DNA from: Hypholoma sublateritium FD-334 SS-4
Taxonomy: Eukaryota > Basidiomycota > Agaricomycetes > Agaricales > Strophariaceae
DNA length: 64,000 nt
Direction: 5' to 3'
Assembly (NCBI GenBank): GCA_000827495.1
Contig: KN817630.1
Location: 66,555 to 130,554, forward strand
The translations under genes were made by a program, and so were the position numbers. The notes beneath the pieces were generated by a model. That model saw only the letters and a list, made by a program, of their open reading frames with translations, searched no databases and had not been told where the DNA came from. Positions 9,191 through 20,664 of this stretch are shown piece after piece. Each line of letters opens with the position of its first letter. Position 1 is the stretch's first letter.

Positions 9191-11317
9191 ATGACCGATT
9201 ACCTCGACCAGCGACATTCCGGCTATGGGCAGTCGTACCGGGGCACTGACCCTAACATGGACGAAGAAGCCATGCGCCGGTCCCTGACACGAGGCTCGCA
9301 TCAAAGTCAGACAAGTGGTGTTACCGCTAGTACCAAGTCATGGGTTTATTCGCAGGCTCGACAGCCGCCGCCGCCGCTGGATGAATCGGTGTCCTCTGCT
9401 GGTGTGGACACCAATCTTCGCCGGCCGCGCCCCCTTCCCGTCGAGCCTCCCTTCCGACAAAGTCGGGTGCCCGTGAAGTACGAAATGGCGTTAGATCCCG
9501 GGATGGAGGAACCACACCCGTTTACACATATGGGCGTCGACACGAAAAACTTTCCTTTTGGATATCAGAACCAGGATATGTACGGACACATGCCGGAGCC
9601 TTCGTTCAGTCCAGCGCCGCCGGTCTTGGAACCTCAGCCAGAGGATGGTCCGAATCGCTCCTTCGTTGGGGGTTTCTTCAAGGGTCTCAAGCGATTACCC
9701 AAGATGCTTGGAGGCGCGAAGAAGGGGGAAGCACAGCGGCTGAAAAGGAAAGGTACCTTCGGGACAGAGGGAACATCGACAACAGCGACAGGGATTGAAC
9801 GAGGTAATACACTGCCGAGATATCTCTCCAATCCCTCCATCGGCCCTTCGAATCCGCAATTCGCACACCGTCTGAGTATGGCAATGGTCAGTGGAACACT
9901 CCCTCCGAGTGCAACGCCGGGTGGTTTTCATCACCGTGATAATCCCAATCCGATGCATCCTCCCAATGGACCTACGTACCCCTACGGCAACGACGTACCT
10001 GTTCGAGACAACCCTGCTGGACCCCAGCATCCCATTGTCACCCTGACTCCTCCGTCAGACGGAATCGTAGAAGAAGAGCAAGCGGACTTCTACGATGGCC
10101 CCGTGGCGGAATACCCGCAACATCACTTGGAAGATATCATGGAGAACGAACCGAGTTTAAGAGGGAGGGCCACTGTCATGGTGTATAGTACAGAGTCGCA
10201 AGCTCCCGCAATGACATCACCTGTACCAACACCATCACCACGGAGAGGCAATACACCTGGAAGAGTGTCTTACCAGCAAGAATTACCTACCCGCGCAAGC
10301 GTCCAAGCGCAAACGGAATCTATGCCAGGACCCTCAGGCTTAGGTCCGTCACCGTCCCCCATGCGTCCCATAACAGCGTCGACCCAGCCCATGCTGCAAT
10401 CCCCCAACTCCTTCCTTTCTCCCACCAGCACCTCGGAACAATACACGATGTCGACATTCGCTTCCCATTACGATCCTTCCTTTGCGTCTCACCTCAGCCC
10501 AATAGAAAAGTTCTTCAAGGGTCTATATAACCTTCCATGGGTAGCAGAGAGAGTAACGGTAGACTATCGACCCCCGGACTCGGACCGAGCGAAGAAGAAA
10601 CCAATGTCGTCTTGGTATCGTGCGATGCTGACACGCTCCCGCCGGATAAGCCAGAATATCGATATTATGAGCAACGGAACTGGTACAATCTCGGGGCTCG
10701 ATCTCGGATCGCCTATATCCCCCCGTCGCTCCGAGCGGTCCTCGAATCGCCGACACCACTCTGGTAAAGCTAAGGGCTCGAGACGGCCGCGGCACAGAGT
10801 GTCATCTGATACGCATCACACGCGCGCCCCCAGCCCTATAGTACCAACTCCGTACCCATATACCTACCCCGCCGTCTATCAATATCCATATCCATATAAC
10901 GGATACATGCCTGTTCCTCAGACCGCACCGCGCGGCCCGCGAGCGCACCATCGGCGCAAGGGGTCGAAACGGCACGCTGCTGTTGCTACTGCTGCCACCG
11001 GATACCCGGCCTATCAGGCGATGGCAATGCCCCCGCCGCAGCCTATGCCGCAGCCCCAGCCAATATATTTTATAGCTCCCTCGCCTCCTCAAAGCCACAC
11101 TGGCGGTGCGATTGCCGGTGAAGGAGAGCAAAGTGCACAACAAATTCAGCAAGCGCAATATGCAGCACAGTATCAGCAGCAGTATCAACCACAAGGCCCC
11201 ATGCAGATATCACCCGTTATTATGCAGTATGTCCCAGGCGCCCTCAATCAGAATCCCTCTATGCCGGTATCACCTCCTTTAACGCCACAGCGCCATGCTA
11301 AACACGCAGCCTCGTAA
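9191..11317 (+). CDS. Large intrinsically disordered protein, paralogue 1 (unknown function)
   Basis: Single-exon gene of 708 residues starting MTDYLDQRHSGYG. I chose this start because the protein's low-complexity, Pro/Ser/Gln-rich composition begins here and the paralogue at 36872-39079 also has an MTD start. Two ordered-looking blocks are shared with the paralogue: a basic amphipathic block, SFVGGFFKGLKRLPK (about residues 157-171), and a central block at about 437-480 (FFKGLYNLPWV, RVTVDYRP, KKPMSSWY). Between and after them are long Pro/Ser/Thr-rich linkers. A Tyr-Pro-repeat tract (YPYTYP, YQYPYPY) and a Gln-rich tail ending PLTPQRHAKHAAS complete it. There is no signal peptide or membrane segment. 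No family is recognised. A scaffold or RNA/condensate-type role would be guesswork. The gene is certain; the function is not. Confidence 0.8.
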   Translation: MTDYLDQRHSGYGQSYRGTDPNMDEEAMRRSLTRGSHQSQTSGVTASTKSWVYSQARQPPPPLDESVSSAGVDTNLRRPRPLPVEPPFRQSRVPVKYEMALDPGMEEPHPFTHMGVDTKNFPFGYQNQDMYGHMPEPSFSPAPPVLEPQPEDGPNRSFVGGFFKGLKRLPKMLGGAKKGEAQRLKRKGTFGTEGTSTTATGIERGNTLPRYLSNPSIGPSNPQFAHRLSMAMVSGTLPPSATPGGFHHRDNPNPMHPPNGPTYPYGNDVPVRDNPAGPQHPIVTLTPPSDGIVEEEQADFYDGPVAEYPQHHLEDIMENEPSLRGRATVMVYSTESQAPAMTSPVPTPSPRRGNTPGRVSYQQELPTRASVQAQTESMPGPSGLGPSPSPMRPITASTQPMLQSPNSFLSPTSTSEQYTMSTFASHYDPSFASHLSPIEKFFKGLYNLPWVAERVTVDYRPPDSDRAKKKPMSSWYRAMLTRSRRISQNIDIMSNGTGTISGLDLGSPISPRRSERSSNRRHHSGKAKGSRRPRHRVSSDTHHTRAPSPIVPTPYPYTYPAVYQYPYPYNGYMPVPQTAPRGPRAHHRRKGSKRHAAVATAATGYPAYQAMAMPPPQPMPQPQPIYFIAPSPPQSHTGGAIAGEGEQSAQQIQQAQYAAQYQQQYQPQGPMQISPVIMQYVPGALNQNPSMPVSPPLTPQRHAKHAAS

Positions 11318-11717
11318 TTTTATTTTATTTTGTGCAACATGGCTCAATGCATCCCTAGCATACTTAGATACTCCCCACAAACATGTACGATAGAGATGAT
11401 GAAAAAGAATATAAGTTTGCTCTATGCGTGTATTTCTGATTACATAGTGGTTCAAACGAAGCATTCAAACCAAACTGTGAATTGCTGACGTAAGCTGTCT
11501 CGGATGAACTGTTGGTTCGGTATCAATTCTCCCACGATCCATAATCGAACGGAAGGAAGGAAATCCCTCCTCCCCTTCCTCTTTTCTCATTGTCGTCGCC
11601 GTCATTGGCTCTGTCGCTCCCTCCTTCTTCCTCGTTGTCGGTCTCTTTGCTGCCGTCGTCGTTGTCGCTGTTGTCGCCACCTCCTAACAATTTGGCCGTC
11701 ACAGGAGCTACCTTCCT
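11318..11717. other. Intergenic: terminator of disordered gene and promoter of KRE6-like gene
   Basis: An AT-rich stretch after the stop (TTTTATTTTATTTTG) likely carries the 3' end. The last 150 bp before 11718 is a strongly pyrimidine-rich tract with CTTCCTC, TCGTTGTCG and CTCCTTC repeats, as is common in fungal core promoters and 5' leaders. Confidence 0.45.
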
Positions 11718-14700
11718 ATGTCGTCGACACAGCGTCATTCACCGCCGTCCCCCTCTCATTTGGCGACATCCACGACCGGCGATGACGAGAGCAACGAGTC
11801 GCAGTACGCCGAGTTTACTCCCGCTCGACTGCCAAATCCTAGCCCTCGCAGCCCCAACATGCAGCAGCGCCAGTATTCGGGGATGCCAACCCCAAATCCC
11901 CTCGAGGACAGTCGGTTACTATCGTCGCCCTTGGTCGCCACAGGCTTCGCCCAGCAGCAACAATCGTCGCAGGAGTACATAGAAGCACATCGTGTGGGCA
12001 GGAGTGCGAGTGCGGGAAGCTTTACACCGGCCACGGCGTCGCCATTGGGGAATGCTTCACATCCATCGTCCACGGCGTCTATGCCCCGAAGTGCCTCCAA
12101 CTCACGCCCTGCGTCGCGCGGATCGTTCAGGAATACCTCTGCCTCAGGTGGCCCCTCTTCCGAAGGCGTCATTGCTACACTGGGGCTCGGACTAGGCCCA
12201 CACACGTCTGCGTTTCCGCCGTCTCTTGGAACCCACGGGTCGATGGTTCTATACCGCCTGGCTCCTACAACGCCTCCCAACAGGTCCGCGTCCACAGGCA
12301 GCGAACCGTTGCTTCTGCCGCCGCGTATGTTCTCAAAGCGTAACAGCGTCGCGTCGTCGTCGGGCGAGTCGATCATGTCCCTTGCGGACAGCAAATACCC
12401 GTCGGGCCCCGGCGGCGCAGGCGACAAAGGCCTCGGTGTAGGCGGGAGTGTGCGTGGCCTTGTTCCATATGCATACGACCCTACCCAGGACGACGGCGAG
12501 CTGGACGAGGAGGATTGGCTGCACGACCCAAATGCCGGTCTTACGGATCCCCAGACACGCTCGCCACGATATAGCCCCACGGGAACGCCTGCCGTTTCCA
12601 AACCTAAGAAGAAACAGGTACGGATGGGGCCGGACGGCAAGCCATACCATGGTTCAAGAAGCTTCCCATGGCGCGGAGTCGTCAACATATCAGTACTGGT
12701 GTTGCTGGTCCTCGGGCTGCTGAGCTTATTTATGCTTTATCCTATGCTCAAGTTTTTCCGTGACGAAAAGCGGAATGAGGCAATCGAAGGAAATATACGC
12801 ATTAATGCAACAGGACAGGCTCCTGTGTTGTGAGTTCTCTTGTCCGCCTTTGCATCACCGTATACTTACTTCTACCAATAGATTTCAGATGCCAGATATG
12901 ATCGACTCGGAAACACCACAGAGCGCTATGAGTCGTACAGGCTTCGACGGACAGGAGTATGAGTTGGTGTTTTCGGACGAATTCAATACCCCTGGAAGGA
13001 CATTTTATCCCGGTGAGTATCTTTCGCTGTATAAGTTGTGTTCCTTGTTTCTTTTTCATTCTTCATCTCTTATTCGTCATATTTCTTCACTCTGGTATGG
13101 CTCTGGCATTTCTCCTCCGCTCTTGGGCACTTCACGCGTCTCACTCTGCACTACTGGTGATTGGTGATACGTGGATCGTACTTTTCGAGCTATTTTTGGG
13201 CGCTTCTGATACGCAGCTGGTCGTCATTCAAGGGTAATGCTATTTTTAGCATGGTATGCTTGGCATGTGGTCCCGTTCATTGATTTACGTTCCCATGCGC
13301 GTCCGGGTGTTGGGAGCTTTGATTTTACCGTGGATATTTCTACTTTCGCAGGTTTCCGGTGTTCCCCCTTTTCCTTGTCGGCCTATTCACGCCGCTTTTT
13401 TTCCTCTGTGTTTTTATCCATTCGCTCTCTGTTGTTGTCGCTGCTGGTGGTCGGACACGGTGACTCACTGGGCCCGCCGCGCCAAGGGGTGATGCAGGTG
13501 GATCGTCACAGAGCTGTTGTTCGTTGCCCTTCGGTCTCTCCCCAGCTTGCCAGTGCCTGTGTTTCGTGCGCTGTTGATGTGATGTGATTTTTGGTTCACA
13601 CATCAAGTGATCTAGTTCGATTCACTTTATTTTCACGCCCTTTTTCCTATCTTCTGGCGTGTTCTATTTTTTGCTTGGTAGTCATGGCTTCACGGTGCTC
13701 CTCTAGGGACTTCTAGTTTGACGTCGACCTTTCGCTTGAGATTTGGTTATCGGCGGCCTAGTTTCGGTGTTACGCCTAGCTGCCTGGTTCTTGAGGACTT
13801 CGGGCGTCGGCGCCCCGACGCATATGCTTATGGCCGCAGATATACCATGCGGCCAACTTGTGGCTACGGCATCGTGTCGAGATGACGGTGACGTGACGTC
13901 GGTTTCGTATTTTCCTTTGTCTGTGTGGCCATCTGCTTTGCTGGCTTTGCTTTCGTCATTTGATCATCTTTCGCTCCTCACTTGATCATCTTTGCTTAGC
14001 TGACACTTAATTAATTGGATAGGCGACGACCCCTTTTGGGAGGCGGTAGACCTCTGGTATGGTTCTACGCAGGATTTGGAATGGTACGACCCTATGCAGG
14101 TGACTACCCGCGATGGCGCTCTTGTGATCACGATGGACTCTACGTCTACGACGCAAGCTGGTCAGACACCTAATTCGACGGCGCCGTTCACCGCCGAGGA
14201 CAACCACGGGCAGGATTACCGTTCCGGCATGCTCCAATCGTGGAACAAATTCTGCTTTACGACGGGATACATCGAGGTCTCCGTGACCTTCCCAGGGCCG
14301 GATCAATCAACACAGGGATACGTGCGTATTTCTCCAACAGAATCAGCGCGCAGCTATTGATTAGATATGATGTGCAGTGGCCAGGCGCGTGGACAATGGG
14401 GAACCTTGGAAGGCCAGGATACGGTCAATCGACAGATGGAATGTGGCCATATACGTGCGTTGCAAAAGCTATTTTGACGCGCAGCTTGTTGACATCGCAT
14501 CCGACGCCAGATATGATTCGTGCGATGTGGGGACATTCCCTAATCAGACGTACAAGGATGGCTCCGGCCCGGCTGCCGCGCTTCACTCGGACAAGTCGCG
14601 CTCTGTGAACAACTTTGAATTGAGTTGGCTGAGCGGTCAGCGGGTATCGTGCGTATTCCACTTGCTCCTTGTTGTTCGTTCCTCAAATTTTTTGTCCAGT

Positions 14701-15667
14701 GCTTGCACCTGCCCTGGCGGTGACCACCCTGGACCTACTGTTTCGCGTGGTCGTGGCGCACCCGAGATTGATATTTTCGAGACGGAGAAGGACAAGAATT
14801 TCCCCATCGTCCAGGTTGTTTCTCAGAGCTCGCAGTTTGCGCCGTTCATGCACGACTACCTGTACTACAACGACACGGGAGACTGGGTGAACTTCGACAC
14901 CTCGCGAACGCGCGCGAACACGTTCAGGGGAAGCGCGGTGCAACAGAGTATCTCTGCATTGACGCAACTGCCTGCGGACATGTTCCAGGGCTCGGGGGCG
15001 AACTTCCATACGCTTGGTATGTTTTGTGTTGCCCCATACTCCTGGAGCTATGGGCGGTAGCTCACCGTTGGCGGAATAGGTTTCGAATACTGGTCAGATC
15101 CCAATGACCGAAGCGCAGGCGAGATCACATGGCAAGTCGACGGGGAGAAGTCGCATCAGGTCACAGCGGCAGCTGTCGCGGGCGACCCTCTTCCGGATGG
15201 CACAGGCATCAGCCAAAGGCTGATATCGGAAGAGCCAATGAGCATCGTGCTGAACTTGGGATTGTCGCGTATGTCTCTGCTTATTGTTGCCTATCCACCG
15301 TGTACGCGTACTGACGGTCAAGGCTGGTGTTGCAGAAAACTGGCAGAATATCACTCTTTCGACCATGATCTTCCCAGCTGAAATGAAGTTCGACTATGTG
15401 CGTGTGTACCAACGGAAAGGACAGACAAACGTTGGATGTGATCCCTCAAACTACCCCACGGCGGACTATATAGCCAATCACCCTGTGGCATACAGCAGTG
15501 CGTGCATAGCTATTTTAGGGTACATGGTACTGATCATTGCTGTAGACCCCAATGGGACGACATGGCCATACCAGAAACCTAAAAATTCGATGGTCAGTGC
15601 TTTGTTCCTGTTCCCTCTAGAATGTCGTGTAGAAGCTGATACTATGATATAGTACGATGGCTGCTAG
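11718..15667 (+). CDS. KRE6: KRE6/SKN1-family beta-1,6-glucan synthesis protein (GH16-like)
   Basis: Ten exons join in phase to 828 residues: 11718-12829, 12882-13012, 14023-14321, 14378-14454, 14511-14648, 14700-15016, 15080-15268, 15336-15497, 15546-15592 and 15653-15667. The protein is a type II membrane protein with a long Ser/Pro-rich cytosolic tail (1-315), one membrane segment (about 321-344, [18 protein letters not shown]) and a lumenal GH16-like domain. Landmarks are [31 protein letters not shown], the catalytic-type EIDIFE (E608, D610, E613), YWSDP, and the C-terminal NSMYDGC. KRE6/SKN1 proteins act in the ER/Golgi in beta-1,6-glucan formation of the wall. Only intron 2 (1,010 nt) is unusual; the others are 47-67 nt. 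It cannot be told from sequence whether it is nearer KRE6 or SKN1. Confidence 0.92.
13013..14022 (+). other. Exceptionally long intron (1,010 nt) in the KRE6-like gene
   Basis: The donor GTGAGT at 13013 and acceptor TTGGATAG ending at 14022 are forced by reading frame: Pro-Gly in front, Gly-Asp-Asp-Pro-Phe-Trp behind. A CTGAC branch-site candidate lies near 14000. The content is T-rich and T/G-rich, with several 70-115 codon open frames but no recognisable protein. Confidence 0.75.
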
Positions 15668-17439
15668 TCCTTTCGGCCGCTCCAACGTCGGTGCCGGCGA
15701 TACCCCAGTTCTCATGATGACCCCCATGTTTGATATATCACCCCGGACAACATATCACCTTCGTGCTCGATACCTGGCTCGATACCCCCCTTCTTTTCCG
15801 CGTCCTCAGGCCTCGCCGCCTCTTCGCTAACCGTTGTTCCGCCATCGCACTCATTGAAACCACCTCTACATTACGCCTCCGCCGACGACTGTTCCCGGTG
15901 CCCATCGCCGCATGCTTCATATACTCGCAACTACCTTTGTGTACGAATAACCTCGGATCGGGCCGCCACTTTATCTGTGCATCGCTCTCTGTCAAACCTG
16001 TTGCTTACTTGCTCTCTTTAATTGGCTCTCTCTTTGCTGGTTTTCCTGTTTGGATACAGCTCCGTCGCCTCCAAGCTGTTCTTCTCCCTGGGGTTCGAAG
16101 ATCAGGCCGCGGGGTATATATCGCATCTTTCTCTTTGCTCTGCACTGTCGGACTTTGCATCCTTTTATACTCTTCAACATACAAACTATTCACATATATG
16201 AAGATCTGCTGACGGTTCCGATACCCTCTTATCCCCACACGCACGCATGCACTGTCATCACCACGCTCGTTTTACTCCCAGCACCCATTCGTCATTTAAC
16301 ATTGACGTAGATCCCCTTCTTTTTAATAGAACCGTAGTCGATCTTTGTGCTTTGACTTTTACAGCCGTGCTTGCTTTAACGTTAGCATTCACTTATCTTT
16401 GAACTTCCTTATCTTCCCGTTATATACGTGGTGCTCGTTTATGGACTATTCCATCTGATAGCTGTAAACTTAGAATATAATGGAAACTGTCCCGTATTTA
16501 TTCATATAATAGCACGCTTTCTCTCTCGCTTGGAGTCGATTGGTTCGTGTGGCAGGGTTATATGCCGATGGCCCCTTGTACCGCGTAAGCTGACCGCTCG
16601 GCCGATCTACTAGCATCAAGGCAAGGTACCAAAACTGGTAAGATTTTAACCAGTGCAGGTCCTATCGCCGGCGGTAGTCTGCGGTAGTTCTGAGTGAGGC
16701 CCGGAATTCAAAGCCGAAGTGGGACATAGATAAAGTCGGAGTGGCATTCTAGAAATGAGGTCGCGGAAAAGTCGAGGCAAAGCCTATTCGGATGAACTTC
16801 CGGAAGAACGGTTGCGGCTGCATTCTCGAAGCGTTGAAATTAATTATCCTTCAGTCGTACTGCTGCGAAAGGTGTGTATACTAAAGATTTTAATTGAGAG
16901 CGCGAAACGAGGTTCGAACCGTAGTTAACATAAGTTTCAATTGAATTACCTTCAATGTAACCTCCAGTCCTGACTCTTCCTGTGCGTATTGTCTGCACCT
17001 AAGCGCAGCTAAAGATACCTTACCATACATAAATTGTCATACGGAACCGCCTTCAATTGCTTACTCGCCTTCAATGGGTCAAGCTACCGCGATTAAGCTG
17101 CGTATCCTCGGCTGAGTACGGGGTGTATGCGGTTCCTAGAATAGGCGCCCAAAGATAGACTCTATTCTCCCCAACGCAGTTCTTCGCAGTTTTCGCAGTC
17201 AAATTTCAGTTAGCCTTTTAGACGCGGTGACTGAGGGTGTTCACGTAAGGACGCTTTTGAGCCGGCAAAATAGCTGACGCGTTCAAACGCGTCGGAAACC
17301 AGCCGTTCTACTAGAATATGGGGCATATAAGCTCGAGGGAACGACGCCCCTTATCAGTATCAACTTTTCTGAACACACAACCACCCAAGTTGCAAAAAAT
17401 ACCCCTTTTCAATCAGAATCATTCAAGAAGTACCATATA
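15668..17439. other. Intergenic, 1.8 kb, no supported gene
   Basis: After the KRE6 stop comes a pyrimidine-rich stretch (15.7-16.3 kb) with open but featureless frames, then ordinary sequence. A GGTTCGAACC word near 16911 resembles a tRNA B-box, but no cloverleaf can be folded. The last 150 bp before 17440 should hold the promoter of monooxygenase copy 2. Confidence 0.4.
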
Positions 17440-19197
17440 ATGTCGATGAACAACACCGTCGAACTAGAGACCGCCCAAGAGCCTCAGATCAGGGTCGCAA
17501 TCATGTGAGGAACCAGTAATGTCACTGATAACGAGAATACTGACTGTCATATAGAGGTGCTGGTATAGGAGGACTTGCGCTATTAGCAGCCTTGCATATT
17601 TTTGATCAAAACAACAAGTTGGACATCAACTTATACGAAAGCGCCCATCAAATCACGGAAATAGGCGCCGGAATAGGAATGTGGCCACGCACCTGGAATA
17701 TCATGAAGGAGCTTGGCTTTGACGAGCCTCTCGGGAACTTCCTTTCGTCGATCCCGGACAACAATGAGCGTGAGCAGATACCCTCTCCGACGACAACTCA
17801 AATGGCTAATAGTATATTTAACGTGTAGATATTGCCTGGCAGTTACGCAAGGCAGACCAACCCGAAGGCATTCACATCCAGAATCTCAAAATTAATGGTA
17901 CCGCAAAATCTCTAATAATAATATTGATGGTACTATACTCAGTATTCTTACAGGGAGTATACTTGGATTTCATAGAGCCGATGTTCAGCAGACCTTTCTG
18001 CAAAGAACGAATCCCAACAGTATACACGTTAACAAGCGCTTGACCTCTTTCGAAGAGACGCCGCAAGAGGGAATACATCTCCACTTTAATGATGGGTCCA
18101 GTGCTAAGTGTGATATTCTTGTTGGAATGGACGGAATCAACTCCGTGGTGCGCAAGGGACTACTGATCAAACAAGGCCTATCGACCTCGGCGTCGCTTGA
18201 TCCTGTTTGGACCGGCACAATTGCATATCGTGGACTGATTGAACAGGCAGGCTTGGAAGCTATGTTTCCCGGGCACAGGGTACTCACGACTCCGGTGATG
18301 GTGGGTTGAACCATTGTTATGTGAATGAAGAAATGGATCATTAGTTTCTCGTCCAGTATGTCGGAAAACTGAGGCATGCCATCGCTTATCCAGTCCAACA
18401 CGAGGACGGAAAGGTGCTCGTTAACGTAGCGGCATTTGTTGGGAACCCGTCCAAGGAAAATACGCCATATTCAGAAGCTCCTGTATCACCGTGTACCCAA
18501 GAAGAGATCCTCGACGCATATGCCGGATGGGAGCCCGAATTCCAAGCACTCTTGCAGGCACGTAGTTATCTTGCGGTCAATTCCCATGCCTGAAGCTGAA
18601 GGCTCACCTGTGCTTTTTTTCAGTGCCTCTCGCAGGCCAAAAGATGGCCGATCGCGGACTTGATCCCCTTGGATTCATACGCCTCGGGCCAAATTTTTAT
18701 TGGAGGTGATGCTGTACGCCTCTCTGTATACGCTCCACCATCATTCACATTTTCTGACCGTAGTATAATTCAACTAGGCACACGCAATGCCCCCGCACCA
18801 AGGGTCGGGAGCTGGTCAGGCTATTGAGGTTTGTGTACAATTTATTACTCTTCGGTGAGGTTGATTATGAACAACTTTATAGGACGCGTATATACTCGCA
18901 AAGCTCCTTTCACATCCGAAAGCAACAAAAGTGCTCATTCCCAAGATATCCGAGGTATATAACAGCATTAGGCAACCCAGAGGAAACCGTGTATTGGCCG
19001 CTTCAATCAGGACTGGTCTTTTGTGTGAATTCTTGGCCCCTGGATTCGAACATGTACGGGAAGGAGACGCCCATGTACCATTTGACAAGCTACACGAAGT
19101 CGCCGAACTCTTAAGCAAGGAACTGGAATGGACTTGGAAAGAATCTGCAGAGGGTGATGTAGAAAGAGCGTTGGAGATGTTTACGGGTGGTCTTTAG
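17440..19197 (+). CDS. FAD-dependent monooxygenase, copy 2 (complete)
   Basis: Eight exons give 450 residues: 17440-17504, 17555-17769, 17829-17897, 17954-18300, 18357-18557, 18624-18713, 18778-18828 and 18883-19197. The N-terminal dinucleotide-binding motif is IIGAGIGGL (residues 21-29), the DG motif is in VGMDGINSVVRK, and the FAD-ribityl motif is GGDAAHAMPPHQGSGAG (about 326-342). These define class A flavin monooxygenases of the salicylate hydroxylase type. The C-terminal tail has no membrane segment. Intron 5 must use a GC donor (GCACGT at 18558) to keep frame into CLSQAKRWPIADL. The four 5' exons match copy 1 in length. The stop lies 173 bp from the stop of the convergent terpene synthase at 19371. 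A tailoring role on a terpenoid is inferred only from that proximity. Confidence 0.9.
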
Positions 19198-19370
19198 TTC
19201 AGTCAAACCTGAGGCCCTGAGGGCCTAAATGTGTACTTTGAACGCTCAATATCAATTCTTGCTCAATTCCTTTCCTTACACTTGTTACGTACATCGAGAA
19301 TATATATAGTAGATATCAACCCGCTAATATGTGTGTAGAGAATTCTATGAGCTACTAGACAGCCCCATTT

Positions 19371-20664
19371 TCAACCAATCTGGAGCTGTTCTCGTGTGAT
19401 ATATCCCATCTCCAACTCGCGGTGCTGAAGAACGATTCTGCGTGATTTCTGCACCTCTAGACCATTCTTCCCATAGTACCTATTTGTCTCGTAACTCCAT
19501 GCATCGTATCCACGAACACATCTGGCCATCCTGTCAATATATTCGTTGACTGCTTTGTCTATGTCGCTTCCCCATGACGGCAGATTTTTCCTGTCGTTCA
19601 AAAATTTGGACACTGTTTTACTGCCGTATCCCGACAGCCAGTAAAATGCGCCCTGGAGATCGACGGAATGCTCCTGCATGATTGCCGTAATGACGTTATG
19701 GCCGTCCAATCCTCTGGCGTGCTCGAGCGCATATGAGTGTAGATCCTATTGTGAATTCAAGCAAATTATATCAATGACTGGTATTTAGCGGCTCAGGGTT
19801 CAAACTGACATTGGTCATCGCAATCAAATCAGTCGCACTTTCTGTCAAGGATTGCATGATGGGGTGATCGAATACCTCCTTCGGGATAAAAAGTCCTAAT
19901 CCGAAGAACGAGAAACTGGGCTTTCCTCCACAGGTATCTCTGCGAAGAATGAAATATTCTTCCACATTTCTAACAATGCCTTGTACTCTGTCGTCGGCTT
20001 CTTGAATGACCGACTTGGCATATGCTTCAAAATCGGCAATAAAGTGATCAATTCCCTGTGTATCTTCGCCGACAAGGGCAACAGTCCTTTGAAAGAATCT
20101 GGACGCACGTAGAACCGAATTCAAAAAGAATGAACATAAATAAGGAATTCAATACCCACTGTCTTGCCATCTCTTTTATCTTTGAATTTCCTTCTGGTAT
20201 CTCTCGATCGCGAAATGCTTGAATGACGTCGGCGACGATCGTCATGACTTCATCCCCGCTCACGACATCGGTGTATTCGTCGAAGGCGAAGTAGAAATTC
20301 ATCAAATCACATGATATACGCAGATAGTCTTCCAGAATTCAGCAAATATTCAGCGACCCGGGGGAGTGTTCAATGTCATGTATCTACACACCTTTTCCTT
20401 CGATCGGAGCAACGAGAGAAGCAAGCAGATCTTTAATGGAGAGTGTAAGTCGTTGAACCTCTTGGGACAATAAAGTAGCCCACTAAATTGGCACGCTTTG
20501 AATTTGTCAAGTTGTCGAGGCTCAAAGAGCTCAAGGGATGCAACCCATGCATTTGCTTCGTCTTCGAGATTGAGATCCAGGGCCGGATTTTTTGCTCGAG
20601 GCCACGGCCATGAGGAAAGAAGGTCCGGAATGATGTACTGAGATTGAGGAGGAGTATGTCCCAT
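19371..20664 (-). CDS. Sesquiterpene synthase 1
   Basis: Five exons (20664-20484, 20430-20392, 20328-20160, 20098-19810, 19745-19371) encode 350 residues. This is a class I terpene cyclase that ionises farnesyl diphosphate with Mg2+. The aspartate-rich motif is the DExxD variant DEYTD (residues 90-94). The NSE motif NDLHSYALE (226-234) is completed across the last intron. The conserved Arg-Tyr pair near the C-terminus is in NRYYG. I chose the start MGHTPPQSQ; an upstream in-frame Met at 20709 is possible. Exons 2-5 have exactly the same lengths as in the synthase at 40042-41288. The product is not predictable by eye; basidiomycete homologues make diverse sesquiterpenes. It is convergent with monooxygenase copy 2. 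Confidence 0.9.

Noticed and set aside
11756..12688. 310-codon open frame antisense to exon 1 of the KRE6-like gene
   Set aside because: It mirrors the low-complexity Ser/Pro coding of the sense strand, has no domain, and the sense exon is firmly supported by splicing into the GH16-like domain.
13237..13587. 116-codon plus-strand frame inside the long KRE6 intron
   Set aside because: Composition is T/G-rich noise with hydrophobic runs. There is no domain, and no splice pattern suggests a nested gene.
16895..16940. tRNA-like B-box word GGTTCGAACC
   Set aside because: No matching T-stem, anticodon arm or acceptor stem can be folded around it.
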